A DNA stretch of 47,928 nt from Candidatus Omnitrophota bacterium (GCA_023135905.1 JAGLSE010000055.1:1-47928), one strand, 5' to 3'; counted from the first letter of the stretch, positions 1 through 8,482 are shown. Numbers and translations: made by a program. Notes: generated by a model not told the origin, from the letters alone.

Positions 1-13
1 TAATTAGTTTTAA

Positions 14-286
14 TTAATCTTTTTCCCAAAATGCATCGGCTTCTTTTTCCATCTTTTCAAGTCTTGTATAATAATCCGGAAACTCATTAAGATGTGCAAG
101 TGCTATTTTACCGGTAACTAAGGGCTCATTATCCGTAACGTTAGTTAACAAATCCCGTGTTCCATGCTCAAGCTCAACATTCATCCCATCTCGAAATTGT
201 TCAACATCAAATTTATCCCATTTAATCCCAAGTTTTTCGCCAATAACTTTTGCTTCTTGTTCGGTAAATGTTTTTTTCTTAGACAT
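14..286 (-). CDS. DUF5661 family small protein
   Basis: A 90-residue acidic, soluble protein with no signal peptide or membrane segment. The N-terminal pattern (KTFTEQEAKVIGEKLGI, then WDKFDVEQFRDGM and ELEHG) is what I recall of the DUF5661 family, whose function is unknown. The length fits a complete single-domain member. The ATG is preceded by a strong GGAGGT ribosome binding site about 7 bases upstream. The gene lies at the left edge of the window with no close neighbour, so context says nothing about its role. The family assignment is from memory of the motif; function is not known. Confidence 0.75.
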   Translation of the reverse strand: MSKKKTFTEQEAKVIGEKLGIKWDKFDVEQFRDGMNVELEHGTRDLLTNVTDNEPLVTGKIALAHLNEFPDYYTRLEKMEKEADAFWEKD

Positions 287-619
287 GATAACCTCCTTTC
301 ATAAATTCAAATAATAAAAATAATTAGTTTAATTTTATAGAGTCAAATCATTTTGCATTTCGAGGTCTGCCCCCTATAATACTCTATAATACCGACCCCT
401 ATAATACTAAATCATTAGTATATCCGTATAATAAGTTATATCAGAACACTCGAGGATATAGACGTGAAAATTAGCTGCACATTTAGTATCAATACTCACG
501 ATTACTATTATAGCAAGAAGATAAGTTTTTGAAAAGAATTTAGATTATTAAAGGATTAAAGGTGACCCTTCAAGTAACCTTTAATCTTATAGAAAATTAC
601 ATACCCTTTACTGTTAATT
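287..619. other. Intergenic region with dispersed repeat and hairpin
   Basis: No gene is visible here. Positions about 361-410 contain two related units, GGTCTGCCCCCTATAATAC and CCGACCCCTATAATAC, resembling the dispersed GGTC...CCCCT repeats at 2481-2513 and 3297-3345. A hairpin lies at 554-586. The stretch 287-300 carries the ribosome binding site of the DUF5661 gene. Confidence 0.5.
554..586 (-). terminator. Hairpin downstream of radical SAM gene
   Basis: A 13-bp stem (GATTAAAGGTGAC pairing with GTAACCTTTAATC, one G-T type mismatch) with a 7-base loop, 34 bases past the radical SAM stop. On the minus strand it is followed by a moderately T-rich tail (CTTTAATAATCTA), so it could terminate that transcript. 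The stem shares bases with the AAAGG/CCTTT dispersed repeats, so it may simply be a repeat copy. Confidence 0.45.
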
Positions 620-2200
620 CTATTTATGTTTATTCTTTTTCAAATGTTTTTGGGCCATTTTTAATTTTTCCTGAAATGAGCCCTTTTTATATTCTTTAGT
701 CCATCCTTTCAAAACTATCCATCCACCAAAGCGAATCAATGAATTTCGCCAAGGTCGATGCCACCTTTTCCAACCCATTTTAATATTATGCAGAAAGAAA
801 ACCAGCGAAGGAAAAGAAAATACATGCAATCCTAACAGAAACATATATTTAAACTGATAAAACTTACCCATGATCTTTTGTGTAGAAGATTGCAAATCTT
901 CAGCGGTCAACGGACTGTCTGGCTCAAAGAGGGGGAAATTACCATCATAATATTCCCAACCCACATCTGTTGTTGAATAAATTCTATTTTGTTCTTTTAA
1001 CCGATTACGCAATTCTGTTCCCGGCAAGGGAACCGGCAATAGAATTTGAACCGTATCAATCTTAGCTTTTCCAATAAAACTTCTAAAACGTTTTACCCTT
1101 TCTTTAGCTGTCATTTTAAAGTTTATATTCTCTTTTATTGGGTAACCAAAAATAAACATTCCATGAACTAAAAATCCGAATTTATGAAATATTTTTGTCA
1201 TTGATATCATATCTTGCGGCTTGATATGTTTATCCATAGCGTTTAATTCTTCTTCAATAGGAGATTCAAAACCTATGGCAACCATGTTAATACCGGCTTC
1301 TCTCATCACAGAAAGCAATTCTGGATCTTTAGATTTATCCAAACGTATTTGAGCCACAAATCCTAATCTTTTTCCAATATTTTTTTGGTAATCCCTTAGA
1401 ATATTGCAAAAATGGATAGTCTCTTTTCGTTGTTGTCCAAAAAGGTCATCAACAATAAAAAAATGTCTGGCATTTTGGGTTTCAAGAAGAAGACTAATTT
1501 GATCAAGAAGCCTTTGGGGAGTAGCGCATCTAGGTTTACCCCTTACAGTACAGAACTCGCAGGACATACCACAGCCACGTATTCTTTCTATAGGATAGGT
1601 TTTAATCTTGGCATAACGGACTAAAGAAAAATCTGGTAACGGAAACTTATTAAAATCAGTTATGGGTTCTCTTGCTTCTGTAATGATAACTTTTCCATTT
1701 TTTTTATATGCAATACCTTTAACCTTACGAACATCCTCTTTATTTTCTAAAGCAAATATCAGTTCTTCTATAGTTTCTTCCCCTTCACCAATAACAATAT
1801 AATCAATAAAAGAATTCAATGCTTCATTTATATTATCATCCAAAAAATGCTGTCCTCCAGCTATGGTAATAACACCTTTTTTCTGGTAAAAACGAGCTAT
1901 TTTATAGAGTCTTGGTATAGTGCTGGTTAAGCCGCCGTATAAGCCTAAAAAATCTATAGGTCTTAATCGTTGTAAAACCTCATGATCCGCCCCACCCTCA
2001 GGACTTTTTGTTCCATACAATCGAAGATTATTCTCATCAATAACCTCAACATCCCAATTTTTCATCTTATTTACAATACTGGCGATACAAACAGGTCCGA
2101 GAGCTGTGGTTTTTTGGGCGATACTTGAATAAATATTAAAAGTAGGAAAGGCTGGAACAACTATTCGCAATCGATATCTTTTATTTGGTAAATCAAACAT
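620..2200 (-). CDS. B12-binding-type radical SAM protein
   Basis: A 526-residue predicted Fe-S oxidoreductase. The N-terminal 150 residues look like a cobalamin-binding-type Rossmann domain (GLYGGLTSTIPRLYKIARF, then AGGQHF). No DxHxxG base-off ligand motif is visible, so cobalamin may not be bound in the usual way. The radical SAM core follows with the cluster motif CGMSCEFC (CX3CX2C) near residue 210, and downstream FIVDDLFG and AIGFES core elements. The C-terminal 100 residues are basic with a hydrophobic stretch, possibly membrane-associated. The ATG has an AAGGA site 8 bases upstream. The gene stands alone with about 400-bp flanks, so the substrate cannot be guessed. Family assignment is firm; reaction is unknown. 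Confidence 0.85.
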   Translation of the reverse strand: MFDLPNKRYRLRIVVPAFPTFNIYSSIAQKTTALGPVCIASIVNKMKNWDVEVIDENNLRLYGTKSPEGGADHEVLQRLRPIDFLGLYGGLTSTIPRLYKIARFYQKKGVITIAGGQHFLDDNINEALNSFIDYIVIGEGEETIEELIFALENKEDVRKVKGIAYKKNGKVIITEAREPITDFNKFPLPDFSLVRYAKIKTYPIERIRGCGMSCEFCTVRGKPRCATPQRLLDQISLLLETQNARHFFIVDDLFGQQRKETIHFCNILRDYQKNIGKRLGFVAQIRLDKSKDPELLSVMREAGINMVAIGFESPIEEELNAMDKHIKPQDMISMTKIFHKFGFLVHGMFIFGYPIKENINFKMTAKERVKRFRSFIGKAKIDTVQILLPVPLPGTELRNRLKEQNRIYSTTDVGWEYYDGNFPLFEPDSPLTAEDLQSSTQKIMGKFYQFKYMFLLGLHVFSFPSLVFFLHNIKMGWKRWHRPWRNSLIRFGGWIVLKGWTKEYKKGSFQEKLKMAQKHLKKNKHK

Positions 2201-2619
2201 AATAAAATCCTTTTTTATACTTTTAACAAATTTACTTCAAATGAAACTCTCACAAAAACATTATATACCAAAAAAATATAATTTATAAATAACTTTAGTC
2301 CAAATAGATATTACATATATTGTCATTAATACTTTAAATATTGTACATTTAGGTATAGATATCGCACCACCATATATTTCATCAAAACCAATCCCCTTTT
2401 CGACAATTAGTTTCAATATTAAAGTTTAAACCAATTATACTATCTAATAGTTTCTGAAATTTTAATACTTAGCGTTATAAATAAAAGGTCGCTGGCCCCT
2501 TTAACCTTTTAATGTTACAGGGAATTACTTTTATAAAAGCTGAAAGCTCAAATAAATACGAATACTCTTTCTTTTGTTTCCAAGAATCATATTCAATATA
2601 ATATTTATCAAATACGTAT
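2201..2619. other. Intergenic region with dispersed repeat
   Basis: An AT-rich stretch. On the minus strand a TATAAT box at about 2265 could serve the radical SAM gene. Positions 2481-2513 hold a repeat (AAAAGGTCGCTGGCCCCTTT followed by AACC) with a near copy at 3297-3325. The minus frame shifted by one from the J-domain gene stays open through about 2480-2640, but I do not have enough evidence to call it coding. Confidence 0.4.
2481..2513. repeat. Dispersed GGTCGCTG-CCCCTTTAACC repeat, copy 1
   Basis: Shares the core AAAAGGTCGCTG-CCCCTTTAACC with positions 3297-3325. Such short GC-richer units standing out from AT-rich intergenic DNA are typical of REP-like elements, and a RAYT transposase remnant is present at 39.3-39.6 kb. 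The link between the two is inference. Confidence 0.55.
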
Positions 2620-2937
2620 TCATAAGTCCAAATTGCCCCACCAACCATCATAAAATTGTTTCAAATGCTCATATTGTTGAGACGACATACTACCGCGTTT
2701 AACATCCTTCTCTTTAAATGAATATAGATATCTCTCACAATAAGATATTACAACCTGATACGCGTTGGTAATTTCCTTAAAGAACTCTTCACACTCTTTT
2801 TTCTTCTTTCCTTTGCAACGATCAGGATGATATTTAAGACTCAACTCACGATAAACTTCTCTTATATCATCTAAAGTAGCGTAATCTTTCAACCCTAAAA
2901 CTTTTCGGGCTTTATCTATTAATACAAAATCATCCAT
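2620..2937 (-). CDS. J-domain (DnaJ-like) protein
   Basis: A 105-residue protein that is almost wholly a J domain: DKARKVLGL, YRELSLKYHPDRC with the essential HPD motif, then EFFKEITNAYQVV. J domains stimulate the ATPase of a DnaK-type chaperone. There is no G/F region, zinc domain or substrate-binding domain, so it is a specialised co-chaperone rather than DnaJ itself. The frame is open upstream to 3066, but the J domain begins just after the methionine at 2937, and the upstream stretch crosses two hairpins, so I chose 2937. An AAGGA lies about 17 bases upstream, further than ideal. The tail QFYDGWWGNLDL is aromatic. It is close to a NifU-like gene; Fe-S assembly chaperones use J proteins, but a link here is speculation. 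Confidence 0.75.
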   Translation of the reverse strand: MDDFVLIDKARKVLGLKDYATLDDIREVYRELSLKYHPDRCKGKKKKECEEFFKEITNAYQVVISYCERYLYSFKEKDVKRGSMSSQQYEHLKQFYDGWWGNLDL

Positions 2938-3353
2938 ATTATATTTTATCTCTATCCTTATGATTGTTCCTGCTGATTGGTTTTCATAATCCGAAAAACT
3001 AAAATTATTAACCCAAATAATGCATTTAGCATTATTTGCCCGGAGGGTCGACTCCAAAATTTCCACAAGAAAATTTGGAAAAGTCGAGGTTACCTTAGAA
3101 AAATGCTACGGTACTATTTTGTTCATCGCAGTTTTTACATAACTCTTTCGTTTGTTATTCATTGCGTATATAGGTTTCTTTCAAATGCATTTTTTGGGTT
3201 GAATAGCCTCAAAAACTATTATTCATAGGAAAGCACCGAACAAAAACACCTCGTTAAAGGCAGCACCGCCCTTTTTATATTTAATTTTAAAGTTAATAAA
3301 AGGTCGCTGTCCCCTTTAACCGTCCCCTTTAACCTTTAATCCTTTGAATTAGG
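2938..3353. other. Intergenic region with two hairpins and a repeat
   Basis: Contains a perfect 9-bp inverted repeat (AAATAATGC / GCATTATTT, loop 5) at 3015-3037. A longer imperfect palindrome lies at 3048-3087 (TCGACT...AGTCGA outer arms, CCAAAATTT/AAATTTGG inner arms). A second copy of the GGTCGCTG-CCCCTTTAACC repeat lies at 3297-3325, followed by a further CGTCCCCTTTAACC unit. No convincing gene. Confidence 0.5.
3297..3345. repeat. Dispersed GGTCGCTG-CCCCTTTAACC repeat, copy 2
   Basis: The same core as 2481-2513, with an additional partial unit CCGTCCCCTTTAACC directly after it. It lies just downstream of the NifU-like stop. Confidence 0.55.
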
Positions 3354-3761
3354 CTAATCTTTCAACAAATAATCAGCGATTGCTCTGTGAAGGGTGCTTA
3401 CAGCCAAAATAGAACAGTGTCTATGTTCTTCGGGTAAATCAGTTAAATTGTCCATAACTTTTTTAGGGGAAATGCCTAATGCTTCATCTATAGATTTTCC
3501 TAAAGCCAACTGTACCGTTATTATGCCGCAGACTCTTGTTGCTATACAGCCCTTAGTATAAAACTTTATTTCTTCTATAATTTTATTTTTAATAACCAGA
3601 TAAAACTCCATCTCATCCCCGCAAGGACCTTTTATTGCCGCTGAAGACGTAGGGTCATTCATCCTCCCAAAATTTTGTCCATCTTTGACAATATCACTTA
3701 TAATTTTTGAATAACCTGACATTTCATTAGCAAATGCCATATTTTGATTATCATCTTTCAT
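3354..3761 (-). CDS. NifU/IscU-like Fe-S cluster scaffold
   Basis: A 135-residue NifU N-terminal-type protein, on which Fe-S clusters are assembled before transfer to apoproteins. The three conserved cysteines are present in family context: GPCGDEM (C47), GCIATRVCG (C72, with an extra C78) and HRHCSILA (about C115). The GRMNDP segment fits the family's conserved region ahead of the first Cys. Length suits a stand-alone scaffold without the NifU Fdx-like or C-terminal domains. The track frame begins at a TTG immediately before an ATG; I use the ATG at 3761. No clear ribosome binding site is visible. No cysteine desulfurase gene is nearby, so the sulfur donor must be encoded elsewhere. Confidence 0.85.
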   Translation of the reverse strand: MKDDNQNMAFANEMSGYSKIISDIVKDGQNFGRMNDPTSSAAIKGPCGDEMEFYLVIKNKIIEEIKFYTKGCIATRVCGIITVQLALGKSIDEALGISPKKVMDNLTDLPEEHRHCSILAVSTLHRAIADYLLKD

Positions 3762-3858
3762 CAACTTTAAACATGAAGTTTTTTACCAACACATTATTTT
3801 ATCTAATAAACCCTTTAAAATTAACTCTTTTAAAAATTGAGTATAAGCTTCTTTTCTT

Positions 3859-4653
3859 TTATTTACCTATCCCCATTTTAAACTTAACCCAAGGAAAATT
3901 TTTCCCCGGGCAATCTGTTTGAGCCTTAGGCACCTGACCATGTCCCATAATGTTTTTTAAGGGAATCTTATAATTCTTCCTTAAAGTATTAACTAAATAA
4001 ATCAACGCGTTCATTTGCTCTTGAGAAACCCAATTTTTATTAAAATTTCCAACCAAGCAAATCCCTATTCCTTTATAATTCATATCCGAAGCCTTACAAT
4101 GGGCGCCGTTCTGCTGTTTTATCCAGCGTGGTGAAACTTCAATTTGACCGGCCTGTTTACCTTTCGTTCCGTTACTAATAACAAAATGATACCCTAACCC
4201 GTTATCAAACCCTCTTCTCTTATGAGATCCATGAAAACATAAGGCATTACCGACATCAGTAGCACTATGATGAATTATTATATATTTCCATTTTTGAGAA
4301 GTATACAAAGTTATCACCGGTTTAATTCCGGCAGCAGCAGGAATATTCAGCCGTTGTCCCATCTTTATTTTCTTTGAAGTATTTAAATTATTAGCCCTCG
4401 TTATATCATTAATACCTACATCGTACATCTTGGCTATCCGCCATACTGTTTCGCCGGGAGCTACGGTATGAAGAACGTTTTTTCTTAAAACAGGGGCTGA
4501 CGGACGAATAATACTTTTTCTTGTCGGATAACTTACCGACTCAATCGGTATCCTAGCACAAGAGCTTACAAAAATGACCATACAAACAATTATTCCCTGA
4601 AAAACAAATCGCCACGATCCTTTCGTAAAAATTCTTTTTGCTTTTAATTTCAT
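3859..4653 (-). CDS. LysM + N-acetylmuramoyl-L-alanine amidase lipoprotein
   Basis: A 264-residue secreted cell-wall hydrolase. The N-terminus has a basic region, a hydrophobic segment and a lipobox ending at C32 (VSSC), so it is a predicted lipoprotein. A LysM peptidoglycan-binding domain follows (HTVAPGETVWRIAKMYDV...GQRLNIP). The rest is an Amidase_2/PGRP-type domain that cleaves the bond between muramic acid and L-alanine. Zinc ligands are visible as IIHHS, GAHC and the closing TDCPG. Translation from a TTG at 4674 is possible, but the ATG at 4653 leaves a cleaner signal sequence. Likely role: peptidoglycan turnover in the periplasm. Confidence 0.88.
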   Translation of the reverse strand: MKLKAKRIFTKGSWRFVFQGIIVCMVIFVSSCARIPIESVSYPTRKSIIRPSAPVLRKNVLHTVAPGETVWRIAKMYDVGINDITRANNLNTSKKIKMGQRLNIPAAAGIKPVITLYTSQKWKYIIIHHSATDVGNALCFHGSHKRRGFDNGLGYHFVISNGTKGKQAGQIEVSPRWIKQQNGAHCKASDMNYKGIGICLVGNFNKNWVSQEQMNALIYLVNTLRKNYKIPLKNIMGHGQVPKAQTDCPGKNFPWVKFKMGIGK

Positions 4654-4722
4654 ATTTCTCTTTTTATTTCTCAAATATTATTAAAAAACAGTCTATAAAA
4701 TATTAAACCCCGACCAAAACAT

Positions 4723-6432
4723 TCACAAAATCATATTTAACAAGCTTCCAACAACTAAACTGCTAATTATCATAATCAAAACACTTTTTAACGTATCTTT
4801 TATTCCCAGCTCCTTAAATAAAATAACAAAAGTAGCTATACAGGGGAAAAACATTGCCAAAACTGTTGAAGCAACCACAAGCTGTTTCGCGTTTAATGAT
4901 AGGGTTCCCAACATTCCTATAGCTATATCCTTACGAAGAAATCCAATCACTATCGCGGAAACCGCTTCTTTCGGCAGCCCAAGCAAATTAGTAATAACCG
5001 GTGATGTAAAGTCAGCTATAATATTAAAGATTTTCAATGAATAAAGAATATTTATTGCTAAAACTCCTAATAAAACTATTGGAATGGCCTCTTTTAAAAA
5101 TCCCACTATCCTCATCCAGAGTTTCTTACTTACTGCTTGAATGGAAGGTAACCGGTAAGGCGGCACTTCCATAATCAACGATGGACTCTCACCTTTTAGA
5201 GTAATATTAAGTATCCACCCAAGAATTATCCATGTTATAAATAGGCTAAAATATACAATCCCAACATATATACCGCCATATTTTCCCAACAATCCGAATA
5301 TCATCGCCTGAAGAGCTAGACAAGGCACACCGATAGAAATAATTGTTGCCGCAATTAATCTTTCTCTGCGGCTCTCTAACATTCTTGTAGCCATTACTCC
5401 TGGGACATTACATCCCAATCCTAAAAGATTGGGGATAATCGCCCAGCCGTGAAGCCCCATTTTATGGAACAGACTATCTAATAAAGTTGCCAGCCGCGGC
5501 AAATAACCAAAATCTTCCAAAAATCCCAACACTAAATAAAAAGCAAAAATATAGGGTAAAACCATTCCTATAGGAACAAAAATACCTGTAGTTAGTAAGC
5601 CGAAGGATTGAACGAAATCAATCTCTCCATTAATCAATTTGCCAATTATGATAGAGTGAGCAAAACTTCCCTGAGTCAATATCCCGCTTAATTTAACCAT
5701 TAACGGCTGCCATAAATTATTAAAAAAAGGTTCAAAAAAATTTCCAATTAAACCTTCACCAATAAAGCGAATTATCTTAAACGAGCTAAACATTACTAAC
5801 ACAGCTATTGGAAAACCAGTAACATGATTAACTGAAGCATCACCAAGTATCTCTAAAAAGGTATGATGACGATGCTTAAGTGATTGAATTTTATCAATAA
5901 TTTTACCTACCTCTGTCCATTTTTGCTCTTCAGTACGTATGACTAACTTAGGAATTACAGCTTCTGATATTCGAGAAACAAGTTCTTTAATCCCTTCTCC
6001 TGTAACTGCTACTGTAGGAACCACCGGAATTCCTAAAAGTTCTTCCATTTTTTTTATATCAATAGTAATACCTTTATGTTTAGCGTCATCCCAAACATTA
6101 AGAGCTACAATGACTGGTATATTTTGTTCTAAAAGGTGCAAAGTAAAATGAAGATTTCTTTCCAAGTTAGTGGCATCTACTACATTAATAACCAAATCCC
6201 CATCTTTAAGCATATTTAAGGCAATTTCTTCCGCCTTGCAATTTGCCTCCAAACCATATGTACCGGGAACATCTATCAGAGACGCTTCTTCATTGTTTAC
6301 CTTCATTACTCCTTGAGTAAACTCTACCGTTGTCCCTGGATAATTTGCGGCAACAACATGTATTCCAGTAAGGCGGGAGAAAACCGCACTTTTACCTACA
6401 TTAGGATTACCCAGTAATAATACTTTTCTCAT
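4723..6432 (-). CDS. feoB: Ferrous iron transporter FeoB (short, divergent gate motif)
   Basis: A 569-residue Fe(II) transporter with a cytoplasmic GTPase domain and a polytopic membrane domain. G motifs are clear: GNPNVGKS (residues 8-15), the PGTTVEF switch region, DVPG (54-57) and NVWD as the NKxD-type G4. Membrane gate region 1 has GLGCNVPGVMATR and ESRRERL. The usual SCxARLPVY is replaced by VPCLALQAM, which keeps the Cys but loses the Arg, Pro, Val and Tyr. Gate region 2 is normal (GFLRKDIA, FFPCIATFVILFKELG). It is shorter than the roughly 770-residue E. coli FeoB. The start overlaps the feoA stop by 4 bases, so the two are translationally coupled. Confidence 0.9.
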   Translation of the reverse strand: MRKVLLLGNPNVGKSAVFSRLTGIHVVAANYPGTTVEFTQGVMKVNNEEASLIDVPGTYGLEANCKAEEIALNMLKDGDLVINVVDATNLERNLHFTLHLLEQNIPVIVALNVWDDAKHKGITIDIKKMEELLGIPVVPTVAVTGEGIKELVSRISEAVIPKLVIRTEEQKWTEVGKIIDKIQSLKHRHHTFLEILGDASVNHVTGFPIAVLVMFSSFKIIRFIGEGLIGNFFEPFFNNLWQPLMVKLSGILTQGSFAHSIIIGKLINGEIDFVQSFGLLTTGIFVPIGMVLPYIFAFYLVLGFLEDFGYLPRLATLLDSLFHKMGLHGWAIIPNLLGLGCNVPGVMATRMLESRRERLIAATIISIGVPCLALQAMIFGLLGKYGGIYVGIVYFSLFITWIILGWILNITLKGESPSLIMEVPPYRLPSIQAVSKKLWMRIVGFLKEAIPIVLLGVLAINILYSLKIFNIIADFTSPVITNLLGLPKEAVSAIVIGFLRKDIAIGMLGTLSLNAKQLVVASTVLAMFFPCIATFVILFKELGIKDTLKSVLIMIISSLVVGSLLNMIL

Positions 6433-6668
6433 CGTTCCACTTCTACAATAATTTTATGAGCAACTCCAAAGCCTAACGCGGTTTGAGCACGTCCTACTCG
6501 TAAAACAACAGGACCGCTGACAAAATTTGAATTCACCCTAACAATCTTTATACCTAACCTAATCCCCATAGACTTTAACCGGTTATATACTCCTCTTCCA
6601 CCACGAATATCTATAATTATTCCTTCTTCCCCTGTTTTCACTTCAACTAAAGAAATTTTTGCTAACAT
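6429..6668 (-). CDS. feoA: FeoA-like SH3 protein
   Basis: A 79-residue cytoplasmic SH3-fold protein that supports FeoB-dependent Fe(II) uptake. Family features seen: the LxxVKTGEEGIIIDIRGG opening, RLKSMGIRLGIKI, and a C-terminal LRVGRAQTALGFGVAHKI. Length matches FeoA (about 75-85 residues). The ATG follows a GAGGGAAG site. Just upstream, at 6689-6701, is a Fur-like palindrome, suggesting iron-responsive control of feoAB. Confidence 0.9.
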   Translation of the reverse strand: MLAKISLVEVKTGEEGIIIDIRGGRGVYNRLKSMGIRLGIKIVRVNSNFVSGPVVLRVGRAQTALGFGVAHKIIVEVER

Positions 6669-6688
6669 AATTTTACTTCCCTCTTATA

Positions 6689-6701
6689 GTTAATAATTAA
6701 C
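6689..6701 (-). promoter_or_regulatory. Fur-like operator candidate upstream of feoA
   Basis: Perfect 6-1-6 palindrome GTTAATAATTAAC, 21-33 bases before the feoA ATG. Read as a 7-1-7 Fur-family box on the minus strand it is TGTTAAT-T-ATTAACT, close to the classical TGATAAT-N-ATTATCA. AT-rich palindromes arise by chance in such DNA, so position and gene context carry most of the weight. Confidence 0.45.
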
Positions 6702-6752
6702 AAATAACAAATATATTGTTTACTTTTTAAGAACCTTTTTCGTAAATTTTAT

Positions 6753-7373
6753 TCATCTTATCTTCTCTCCTGAGATTACAACAAATCCACCATCACCAAA
6801 TCCTTTACGCGGTTTTTGGACCGAATTAACCTTTTCGGGTAAATCAAATAGTGTCTGGTAATAGCTGATTCGTTTAAAATCTAAATCGCTAAGCAATTCG
6901 GTTAATTCCTTCACTCTGAAAAAATTTGCATTTTTGTAGAATATACTTTTCTTCTGCTGATAAAATCTGCCTAAAAAACTTTCTCGATCAACAATACCAA
7001 TAATTAGCTTACTATTTTTTTTTAAAATTCTATAGCATTCTTGCAAAACTTTTAAAGGATTTTTCACAAAACATAAACTAATAATAATTACCGTATAATC
7101 AAAAGTTTCATCCCAAAAAGGCAGGTCTTCGCCAAATCCCCAACGCACATTTACTCCACGCTGGAAAGCAATTTTTAACATCTCAACTGACGGATCAATC
7201 CCTAAAGTAATTCCTAAAGGATGGGCAAACCTGCCGGTACCAACTCCTATTTCTAGTCCTTTACCAAACCTTGGTAAAACTTTTTTTAAAGCTTCCAGTT
7301 CCGAAAAATAAGTAAACTTATTTCTATCATACCAAACGTCATACTCTTTAGAATAACAGTCAAATATGTTCAT
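6753..7373 (-). CDS. Class I SAM-dependent methyltransferase
   Basis: A 206-residue soluble methyltransferase of the Methyltransf_11 type. Motif I is GLEIGVGTGRFA, the acidic end of beta-2 is LGIDPSVEML, and post-motif II is EDLPFWDETFDYTVIIISLCFVKNP, followed by the L-ECYRILKKNSKLIIG segment typical of the family. The substrate cannot be inferred. It sits between feoA and the thioredoxin operon, separated from both by over 80 bases, so it may be a single transcription unit. Confidence 0.82.
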   Translation of the reverse strand: MNIFDCYSKEYDVWYDRNKFTYFSELEALKKVLPRFGKGLEIGVGTGRFAHPLGITLGIDPSVEMLKIAFQRGVNVRWGFGEDLPFWDETFDYTVIIISLCFVKNPLKVLQECYRILKKNSKLIIGIVDRESFLGRFYQQKKSIFYKNANFFRVKELTELLSDLDFKRISYYQTLFDLPEKVNSVQKPRKGFGDGGFVVISGEKIR

Positions 7374-7509
7374 CCTAATTTAAATTTCTCCCCATCAGCA
7401 ATCGTGAATTGTCCAGGGATGATTATAACAACTTTATCATAAATTTAGTTCGACATTCATACTTAGGGACTATTGAGAAATACAACATTCCCTTAGTATA
7501 TATCCTTCT

Positions 7510-7842
7510 TCAAATATATGGTTCAATCATAGTTTCTAATTCATTTTTAGAAAGCGCTCCAACAACTTTATTAACTACCTTCCCATTTTTAAAAACGGCT
7601 AGTGTTGGTATACTCATCACTCCATATTGAGACGCGGTATTAGATGCATCGTCAACATTTATTTTACATACTTTTAGTTTTTCCTTATATTCTTGAGCAA
7701 TTTCTTCAATTACTGGAGCCAGCATTCGGCAAGGTCCGCACCATTCTGCCCAAAAATCAACTAATACGGGTTTATCTGACTTTAACACTTCCTGTTCAAA
7801 ATTTAAATCAGTCACTTCCACTTCTACTTTCTCAATGCTCAT
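7510..7842 (-). CDS. trxA: Thioredoxin
   Basis: A 110-residue thioredoxin with the classical redox site WCGPC (C35, C38) in the VLVDFWAEWCGPCRM context and the cis-Pro loop at MSIPTLAVF. It reduces protein disulfides in the cytoplasm. Its ATG overlaps the stop of the upstream membrane protein gene by 4 bases, and that gene lies 11 bases after a beta-lactamase-fold gene, so it is the last gene of a three-gene operon. No thioredoxin reductase is adjacent; the flavoprotein at 13.4 kb is a different type. Confidence 0.95.
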   Translation of the reverse strand: MSIEKVEVEVTDLNFEQEVLKSDKPVLVDFWAEWCGPCRMLAPVIEEIAQEYKEKLKVCKINVDDASNTASQYGVMSIPTLAVFKNGKVVNKVVGALSKNELETMIEPYI

Positions 7843-8471
7843 TTTTCTGCCCCCGTTTTAGATCGTTTTTTAATAAATAAAAGTGGAAATACAATATCAC
7901 TTATACAACAAGGCAACCACACCGCGAAAAAGAGAAAAATAAAAATAGCAACGTATACGAACCCCGATAGGTTTTGCCCTTTAGCCATAAGAATATGGAA
8001 TAACGATGCCCAAGTACTAATTAAAACATGGGCAGCATGAGGAAATTTTGTAGAAGGATTAAAATAGGCGATAATTATCCCAACTACGGCAACTCCCGAT
8101 ATAAGCCACCATTTTTCTAAAAATCCAATATGATGATGCCGATGGGGCATATCTAATAATACTTCACCTACATAAGGCATGATTGAATCGCTTAATGTAG
8201 CTATACCTATAGAACCAATAAATCCAATAACAAGTAAAAGCGGTAAATTGCATTTTTTACCACTTCCTTTTGGACAGGCGTGAAGCTCATAGATCGATGC
8301 CGTAACCAAAGCACTTAATAACACATGGAGGGGATGAAATACAAAAAAAAGTTCGAGAGAAACTTCTTTAGATAAATCACGAAATAAAAATATAAAAATA
8401 ATCCCCGTAAAGGCGCCAAAGATAGTAAAAGGGGCGTGCTCTTTTAATTCATGTTTGATAGACTTAAGCAT
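7839..8471 (-). CDS. His-rich polytopic membrane protein, unknown function
   Basis: A 210-residue integral membrane protein with about six predicted helices; I do not recognise the family. Possible metal- or redox-binding residues cluster near membrane ends: HPLHV and HACPKGSGKKC in the N-terminal half, PHRHHHIG in the middle, and LPCCISDI near the C-terminus. These His and Cys groups suggest a metal-handling or electron-transfer role, but that is inference. It is translationally coupled to thioredoxin (4-base overlap), which would suit a membrane protein whose Cys pair is kept reduced. Alternatives include a small-metabolite or metal transporter. Confidence 0.75.
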   Translation of the reverse strand: MLKSIKHELKEHAPFTIFGAFTGIIFIFLFRDLSKEVSLELFFVFHPLHVLLSALVTASIYELHACPKGSGKKCNLPLLLVIGFIGSIGIATLSDSIMPYVGEVLLDMPHRHHHIGFLEKWWLISGVAVVGIIIAYFNPSTKFPHAAHVLISTWASLFHILMAKGQNLSGFVYVAIFIFLFFAVWLPCCISDIVFPLLFIKKRSKTGAEK

Positions 8472-8482
8472 TCTATAACTCC

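Noticed and set aside
2481-2640. Frameshifted continuation of the J-domain protein in the +1 frame
   Set aside because: The shifted frame is open for about 50 codons, but the AT-rich, Tyr/Lys-rich peptide resembles no known domain, and the in-frame end WWGNLDL is plausible as a natural C-terminus.
3048-3087. Integron attC-like site
   Set aside because: The palindrome has suitable size, but the terminal GTTRRRY and RYYYAAC core sites are not present and no integrase or cassette array is visible.
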